From Allobrachymonas sp. (GTDB lineage: Bacteria; Pseudomonadota; Gammaproteobacteria; Burkholderiales; Burkholderiaceae_C), in NCBI GenBank assembly GCA_018054915.1, contig JAGPIR010000037.1, positions 1 through 9,495 of the forward strand: 9,495 bases of DNA, given 5' to 3'. This document shows positions 5,855-9,495 of this stretch, piece by piece. Both the position numbers and the translations under genes were made by a program. Position 1 is the first letter of the stretch. The number at the start of each line of letters is the position of its first letter. The notes beneath the pieces were generated by a model. It was not told the DNA's origin. It did not search any database and worked only from the letters and a program-made list of their open reading frames with translations.

Positions 5855-6832
5855 GTGAACAAACGGACTTTTCTGGATTTTGAGCAACCCATTGCCGAAC
5901 TTGAAAACAAGATCGAGGAACTGCGGTATGTGCAAAGCGAATCGGCGGTGGATATTTCTGCCGAAATCGAACAGCTTGGCAAAAAAAGCCAACAACTGAC
6001 CAAGGACATCTACAGCAATCTCACGCCCTGGCAGATCACGAAGATCGCCCGCCATGCCGACCGGCCTTACACGCTGGACTATCTCGACGGCATCTTTACC
6101 GATTTTGTAGAGCTTCATGGTGACCGTCATGTGGCCGATGATCTTTCCATCATTGGCGGACTGGCGCGTTTTAACGGTAGCGCCTGCGTGGTATTGGGTC
6201 ATCAGAAAGGCCGCAGCACAAAAATGCGTGCCGTGCGCAACTTCGGCATGAGCAAGCCAGAAGGCTATCGCAAGGCGTTGCGGCTGATGAAAACTGCCGA
6301 AAAATTCAAGTTGCCGGTATTCACATTTGTGGATACGCCTGGTGCGTTTCCCGGAATCGATGCCGAAGAACGCAACCAGAGCGAAGCCATTGGCCGCAAC
6401 ATTTTCGAAATGGCGCAACTGGAAGTGCCAATCATTTCAACCATCATTGGTGAAGGCGGTTCTGGTGGCGCGCTGGCCATCAGCGTGGCCGATCAGGTGC
6501 TGATGCTTCAGTATGCGGTGTACTCGGTCATTTCCCCGGAAGGATGCGCATCCATTCTCTGGAAAACCGCCGAGCGCGCGCAGGATGCCGCTGAGGCCTT
6601 GGGCATCACTGCGCATCGGCTCAAGGCGCTGGGTCTGGTGGACAAGATTGTCAGCGAACCGGTAGGCGGTGCACACACCAATCACAAGCAGATGGTGTCC
6701 CTGCTCAAGCGCGCGCTGGGCGAAGCCTTGCGCCAGGTGAGCGATCTCAAACCCAAGGAACTGCTCGATCGCCGTTACGAACGCCTGCAAAGCTATGGCA
6801 GGTTCAATGACGTGCGTGCAACAGACGAATAA
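5855..6832 (+). CDS. accA: Acetyl-CoA carboxylase carboxyltransferase, alpha subunit
   Basis: With AccD (not in this window) it transfers the carboxyl group from biotin on AccB to acetyl-CoA, giving malonyl-CoA for fatty acid synthesis. The 325-residue length is close to the usual 315-325. An N-terminal charged helical segment (about 8-55) carries the FLDFEQPIAELENKI signature of AccA. Next come the crotonase-fold core with ELHGDRH (86-92), the FVDTPGAFPGIDAE block (158-171) and the glycine-rich GEGGSGGALAI (199-209), which builds the oxyanion pocket for the carboxyl acceptor. Translation starts at GTG 5855 behind GGGAG. It lies 66 bases after alkA and 62 before tilS. The accA-tilS-lysC order is a common Burkholderiales arrangement. 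No defects are seen. Confidence 0.98.
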   Translation: MNKRTFLDFEQPIAELENKIEELRYVQSESAVDISAEIEQLGKKSQQLTKDIYSNLTPWQITKIARHADRPYTLDYLDGIFTDFVELHGDRHVADDLSIIGGLARFNGSACVVLGHQKGRSTKMRAVRNFGMSKPEGYRKALRLMKTAEKFKLPVFTFVDTPGAFPGIDAEERNQSEAIGRNIFEMAQLEVPIISTIIGEGGSGGALAISVADQVLMLQYAVYSVISPEGCASILWKTAERAQDAAEALGITAHRLKALGLVDKIVSEPVGGAHTNHKQMVSLLKRALGEALRQVSDLKPKELLDRRYERLQSYGRFNDVRATDE

Positions 6833-6840
6833 GCCAGGCA

Positions 6841-6856
6841 GGAGCCGCCCGGCTCC
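6841..6856 (+). other. GC-rich hairpin between accA and tilS
   Basis: GGAGCC (6841-6846) pairs perfectly with GGCTCC (6851-6856) around a GCCC loop, starting 8 bases after the accA stop. No T-run follows, so it is a poor intrinsic terminator. It may stabilise the 3' end of the accA message or weaken readthrough into tilS, whose start at 6895 has no clear Shine-Dalgarno sequence. Confidence 0.45.
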
Positions 6857-6894
6857 CTGTCGCAAGGCGGGTTGCTTTCCTGTCTGCCAGCGCC

Positions 6895-7962
6895 ATGTCT
6901 AGTGCACGTTTCCCGGCTTTTGACGATCTGTGGCGCTGGCCGGCATCGCAAACCGATCACGCCCTGCAGCAATGGTGGCAGGATCTGCCGCCACCCAGAC
7001 CAGACAAGCTGGCCGTCGCTTTCAGTGGCGGGGCCGATTCCACGGCATTGCTGCTGGCTGCCGTGCGTTTGTGCCACCAAGCGGCTGCAGGCTCATCGGA
7101 CGGCTTGCCACAAGCGGTCGTGGCATTGCATGTGCACCATGGGTTGCAGCCGAGCGCCGACGCCTTTTCCTGCCATTGTGAACAGGCATGCGCGGTCTTG
7201 CGCGAACCGGCGGCGCAAACCGGTTGCGCGCTGGAATACGTGGAATTGCCGCTGCGCATTGTGCTCGCCAGAGGCGATAGTGTGGAAGCCCGGGCGCGGG
7301 AGGAACGCTACCGCGCGCTCGCGCAGGCGGCCCTGGCAACCGGTTCTGCCGCAGTATTGCTGGGTCACAATGCCGATGACCAGGCGGAAAGCGTCTTGCT
7401 GGCGCTGAGCCGGGGCGCCGGCGTGGCTGGGCTGGCAGCCATGGCTCCCTGTTTCGAGCGGTATGGTGCGCAGTTTGCGCGCCCCTTGCTTACGGTTTCC
7501 AGCCAGGCGCTGCGCGCCTGGCTGCAGGAGCACCAAGTGTCCTGGTTCGATGACCCGAGCAATGCCGACCATCGCTATACGCGCAACAAGCTGCGGCATG
7601 TGCTGATGCCTGCGGTGGAACGGACCATGCCCGCTTTTCGCACCAGTTTTGCCCGCAGTGCACGGCTTGCCGCACAGGCAGACGTCTTGCTGCAGGATCT
7701 GGCGCAGCTTGATTTGCTGCAGATTGGCAACCCGCCGCAGATCGCCTTGCTGCAACAGTTTTCCCTGCACCGGCAAGCCAATGTATTGCGCCATTGGCTC
7801 AAAGGGACATATGGCGCGGTTGGCAGCGAAAGCCAGCTGCGGGCCTTGTTGCGCGTGCTTTCGGCCTGTACGACACGCGGGCACCAAGTCCATATCAAGG
7901 TTGGAAATGGACTCGTGTTGCGGGAAGGGCGTGTATTGACCTGGAAGCCGCTACAATTCTGA
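6895..7962 (+). CDS. tilS: tRNA(Ile)-lysidine synthetase
   Basis: TilS uses ATP to attach lysine to C34 of tRNA-Ile(CAU), turning a Met-type anticodon into one that reads AUA; the gene is essential in most bacteria. The 355-residue protein has the N-type ATP PP-loop SGGADS (44-49), HVHHGL (79-84), GHNADDQAES (157-166) and DDPSNADHRYTRNKLR (219-234), all TilS hallmarks. A helical substrate-binding domain follows (about 245-325). The final part is short: E. coli TilS has about 430 residues with a further C-terminal domain, which here seems reduced to GNGLVLREGRVLTW. It lies 62 bases after accA. Its stop codon sits inside the terminator-like stem before lysC. The ATG at 6895 is the first start before the conserved region. 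Confidence 0.96.
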   Translation: MSSARFPAFDDLWRWPASQTDHALQQWWQDLPPPRPDKLAVAFSGGADSTALLLAAVRLCHQAAAGSSDGLPQAVVALHVHHGLQPSADAFSCHCEQACAVLREPAAQTGCALEYVELPLRIVLARGDSVEARAREERYRALAQAALATGSAAVLLGHNADDQAESVLLALSRGAGVAGLAAMAPCFERYGAQFARPLLTVSSQALRAWLQEHQVSWFDDPSNADHRYTRNKLRHVLMPAVERTMPAFRTSFARSARLAAQADVLLQDLAQLDLLQIGNPPQIALLQQFSLHRQANVLRHWLKGTYGAVGSESQLRALLRVLSACTTRGHQVHIKVGNGLVLREGRVLTWKPLQF

Positions 7963-7979
7963 GCTTTGTGCGGTTTTTT
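7948..7979 (+). terminator. Terminator-like hairpin at the tilS/lysC junction
   Basis: CCGC (7948-7951), bulged T, then ACAA (7953-7956) pair with TTGT (7966-7969) and GCGG (7970-7973) around a 9-base loop, followed by six T (7974-7979). The tilS stop TGA (7960-7962) lies in the loop. The stem is only moderately stable, but the T-run is good. It would end or reduce accA-tilS transcription before lysC. Confidence 0.5.
7952..7957 (+). promoter_or_regulatory. Candidate -10 element for lysC
   Basis: TACAAT lies 69 bases before the lysC ATG and inside the last codons of tilS, the same hexamer as before accA. A TTGACC at 7936-7941 is only 10 bases upstream, too close for a normal -35, and no other -35 is seen. 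It overlaps the terminator stem at 7948-7979, so promoter and terminator readings compete. Confidence 0.25.
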
Positions 7980-7980
7980 G

Positions 7981-7999
7981 CACTGCAGCATTGGCAGTG
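7981..7999 (+). other. Hairpin in the lysC leader
   Basis: CACTGC (7981-7986) pairs perfectly with GCAGTG (7994-7999) around a 7-base loop, directly after the T-run of the preceding hairpin and 27 bases before the lysC start. The leader is far too short for a lysine (L-box) riboswitch. The stem may affect lysC message stability or translation. Confidence 0.4.
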
Positions 8000-8026
8000 T
8001 GTTTCGAATGGCATCCGGGAAAAAAT

Positions 8027-9310
8027 ATGGCCTTGATCGTTCATAAATACGGCGGCACCTCCATGGGGTCTGTCGAGCGCATTCAGCAAGTGGCCAAGCG
8101 CGTGGCCAAATGGGCGCGCGCCGGGCACCAGATGGTGGTCGTGCCCTCTGCCATGAGTGGCGAAACCAACCGGCTGCTTGGATTGGCGCGGGAGATCGCC
8201 CCTGCGCACAGCACTCCCAGCACCCTGCGCGAAATGGACATGATTGCCGCAACAGGCGAACAGGTATCCGTGGGGCTGCTGTCGCTGGCGCTACAGGCTG
8301 AGGGCATGCCGGCCATCAGTTTTGCCGGCTGGCAGGTTCCTGTGCATACCGACAGCGCCTATACCAAGGCGCGGATCAGGCAGATCGACGACGAACGCGT
8401 ACGAGCCGCACTGGGCGCTGGCAAAGTTGTCATCATCACCGGTTTCCAGGGAATCGACGATCAGGGCAATATCACGACGCTGGGGCGTGGTGGCAGTGAC
8501 ACCTCGGCGGTGGCCATTGCTGCGGCATTGAAGGCTGACGAGTGTCTGATCTACACCGATGTCGATGGCGTCTATACCACCGATCCGCGCATTGTTCCTG
8601 AGGCGCGCCGCATGCGCGTCATCAGTTTTGAGGAAATGCTGGAAATGGCCAGCATGGGCTCCAAGGTGCTGCAAATCCGTTCGGTGGAATTTGCTGGCAA
8701 ATACCGGATGCCCATCCGCGTTCTCAGCAGCTTTACGGCCTGGGATATTGCGATCGATGAAGAAGCGCAATCCGGCACCCTGATCACCTTTGAGGAAGAT
8801 GAAGAAATGGAAAAAGCCCTTGTTTCCGGCATCGCTTTCAACCGCGACGAAGCCAAGATTTCCATTCTTGGCGTGCCCGACCGTCCAGGCATTGCATACC
8901 AGATCCTGGGTACTGTGGCCGACGCCAATATCGAAGTGGACGCCATCATCCAGAACATCAGCAAGGACGGCAAGACCGACTTCACCTTTACCGTTGGCCA
9001 GGGCGACTATGCCAGGACCATGGATCTGCTGCAAAGCAAGATCGTGCCGGCAACCGGGGCGGCAGAAGTCATTGGTGACACCAAAATCTGCAAGGTCAGT
9101 ATTGTTGGAATCGGCATGCGCAGCCATGCCGGCGTGGCCAGCAAGATGTTCCGTGCTTTGGCCGAAGAGGGCATCAATATCCAGATGATTGCCACATCGG
9201 AAATCAAGACTTCGGTGATCATTGAGGAAAAATACCTGGAACTGGCCGTGCGCGCCCTTCACAAGGCCTTTGAACTTGATCAGCCCTATATGGAGCCTTC
9301 CCCAAAATGA
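8027..9310 (+). CDS. lysC: Aspartate kinase (aspartokinase), monofunctional, with two ACT domains
   Basis: Phosphorylates aspartate to beta-aspartyl phosphate, the entry step to lysine, diaminopimelate, threonine, methionine and isoleucine. The 427-residue product has the kinase signature KYGGTSM (7-13) and GRGGSDTSA (153-161), then two ACT domains at about 262-340 (GVPDRPGIAYQI, 282-293) and 352-427 (GIGMRSHAGVASKMF, 361-375). This layout is that of the single-function class often inhibited jointly by lysine and threonine; no homoserine dehydrogenase is fused. The ATG at 8027 has GGGA (8017-8020) six bases ahead and gives the family N-terminus MALIVHKYGG; a TTG at 7991 is less likely. An internal ATG at 8807 could give a separate ACT-only subunit. 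It is followed by tRNA-Ser after 92 bases. Confidence 0.97.
   Translation: MALIVHKYGGTSMGSVERIQQVAKRVAKWARAGHQMVVVPSAMSGETNRLLGLAREIAPAHSTPSTLREMDMIAATGEQVSVGLLSLALQAEGMPAISFAGWQVPVHTDSAYTKARIRQIDDERVRAALGAGKVVIITGFQGIDDQGNITTLGRGGSDTSAVAIAAALKADECLIYTDVDGVYTTDPRIVPEARRMRVISFEEMLEMASMGSKVLQIRSVEFAGKYRMPIRVLSSFTAWDIAIDEEAQSGTLITFEEDEEMEKALVSGIAFNRDEAKISILGVPDRPGIAYQILGTVADANIEVDAIIQNISKDGKTDFTFTVGQGDYARTMDLLQSKIVPATGAAEVIGDTKICKVSIVGIGMRSHAGVASKMFRALAEEGINIQMIATSEIKTSVIIEEKYLELAVRALHKAFELDQPYMEPSPK
8807..9310 (+). other. Possible internal-start regulatory subunit of aspartokinase (167 residues)
   Basis: The ATG at 8807 (Met261 of LysC) is in frame and preceded by purine-rich GAGGAAGATGAAGAA, which contains GAGG about 11 bases and GAAGAA 0-5 bases upstream. 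The resulting peptide, MEKALVSGIAFNRDEAKISI onward, would hold just the two ACT domains. In Corynebacterium glutamicum and Bacillus, lysC makes a beta subunit from an in-frame internal start at the equivalent place. Use of this start here is inference. Confidence 0.3.
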
Positions 9311-9383
9311 AGCACAGTGGCCACCTGCTGGTCATGTGATGCCAGAGCGCTTGACGCGCCGTCCTGACGGGGTTGTCATGAGC

Positions 9384-9389
9384 TATAAT
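9384..9389 (+). promoter_or_regulatory. Consensus -10 box of the tRNA-Ser promoter
   Basis: A perfect TATAAT lies 13 bases before the first base of the tRNA, so initiation would be expected a few bases before the mature 5' end. No good -35 stands at 16-18 bases upstream; a TTGACG at 9351-9356 is 27 bases away, too far. A small inverted repeat, CCGTC/GACGG (9359-9370), lies between lysC and this box. Confidence 0.5.
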
Positions 9390-9402
9390 CAAAAATTCGA
9401 CA

Positions 9403-9495
9403 GGAGACGTGACCGAGAGGCCGAAGGTGCTCCCCTGCTAAGGGAGTATGCGGTGTAGAGCCGCATCGAGGGTTCGAATCCCTCCGTCTCCGCCA
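9403..9495 (+). tRNA. tRNA-Ser (anticodon GCU)
   Basis: Reads serine codons AGC and AGU. The acceptor arm GGAGACG (9403-9409) pairs with CGTCTCC (9485-9491), followed by G73 and an encoded CCA (9493-9495). The anticodon stem CTCCC/GGGAG (9430-9434, 9442-9446) encloses loop CTGCTAA with GCT at 9437-9439. A long variable arm with TGCGG/CCGCA pairing is typical of class II tRNA-Ser. The T arm GAGGGTTCGAATCCCTC is complete. At 93 bases it has the usual length. The window ends exactly at its last base, so whatever lies 3' is not visible. Confidence 0.98.

Noticed and set aside
7093..7893. A 266-codon antisense frame within tilS
   Set aside because: It is explained by the codon bias of the intact tilS gene.
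7963..8026. Lysine riboswitch ahead of lysC
   Set aside because: The gap is only 64 bases, while an L-box needs well over 150, and none of its core motifs can be seen. Only simple hairpins are present.
8291..9262. A 323-codon antisense frame within lysC
   Set aside because: The sense frame is an intact aspartokinase. The His/Asp/Gly-rich antisense translation is typical of a shadow frame.
9351..9389. TTGACG plus TATAAT as a full tRNA promoter
   Set aside because: The spacing is 27 bases, far from the 16-18 needed. Only the -10 box was kept.
1..9495. CRISPR array, toxin-antitoxin pair, defence genes or other novel system
   Set aside because: No regularly spaced repeats and no candidate genes of that kind were seen. 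Apart from the left 340 bases the window is ordinary core genome.

Overview
The window looks like a chromosomal core segment of a betaproteobacterium, most likely of the order Burkholderiales. The evidence is the gene order (lpxH, ppiB, ppiA and a TPR protein on the minus strand, divergent from cysS, alkA, accA, tilS, lysC and a tRNA-Ser on the plus strand), the high G+C codon use and the protein features. The family or genus cannot be fixed from the sequence alone.

Left edge (1-340): an accessory scar. It holds the last 36 codons of an IS3-family transposase, a G-rich stretch that probably includes the right end of that insertion sequence, and then a 64-codon open frame with less GC-biased codon use. 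That frame reads like the 3' remnant of a gene cut by the insertion. A hairpin at 350-382 separates it from the convergent lpxH end.

Minus-strand block (419-3317): a TPR protein with a signal peptide, a periplasmic-type cyclophilin (ppiA), a cytosolic-type cyclophilin (ppiB) and lpxH of lipid A synthesis. The genes look co-oriented and operon-like. However, a canonical intrinsic terminator lies between ppiA and ppiB, and a perfect 10-bp inverted repeat lies between ppiB and lpxH. The block is therefore probably split into transcriptional sub-units or attenuated.

Plus-strand block (3490-9495): cysS (tRNA charging), alkA (alkylated base excision), accA (fatty acid synthesis), tilS (tRNA-Ile lysidine formation), lysC (first step of the aspartate-family amino acids) and tRNA-Ser(GCU), which ends exactly at the last base of the window. 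Intergenic gaps of 62-205 bases hold hairpins, candidate promoters (before accA, lysC and the tRNA) and a likely terminator at the tilS/lysC junction. No stretch longer than 300 bases lacks a gene.

I see no novel system. The core genes are intact housekeeping genes. The points worth a second look are the IS-interrupted left flank, the terminator inside the ppiA-ppiB-lpxH run, an internal start in lysC that could make a separate regulatory subunit, an insertion in PpiA, and a possible leader peptide before the TPR gene.
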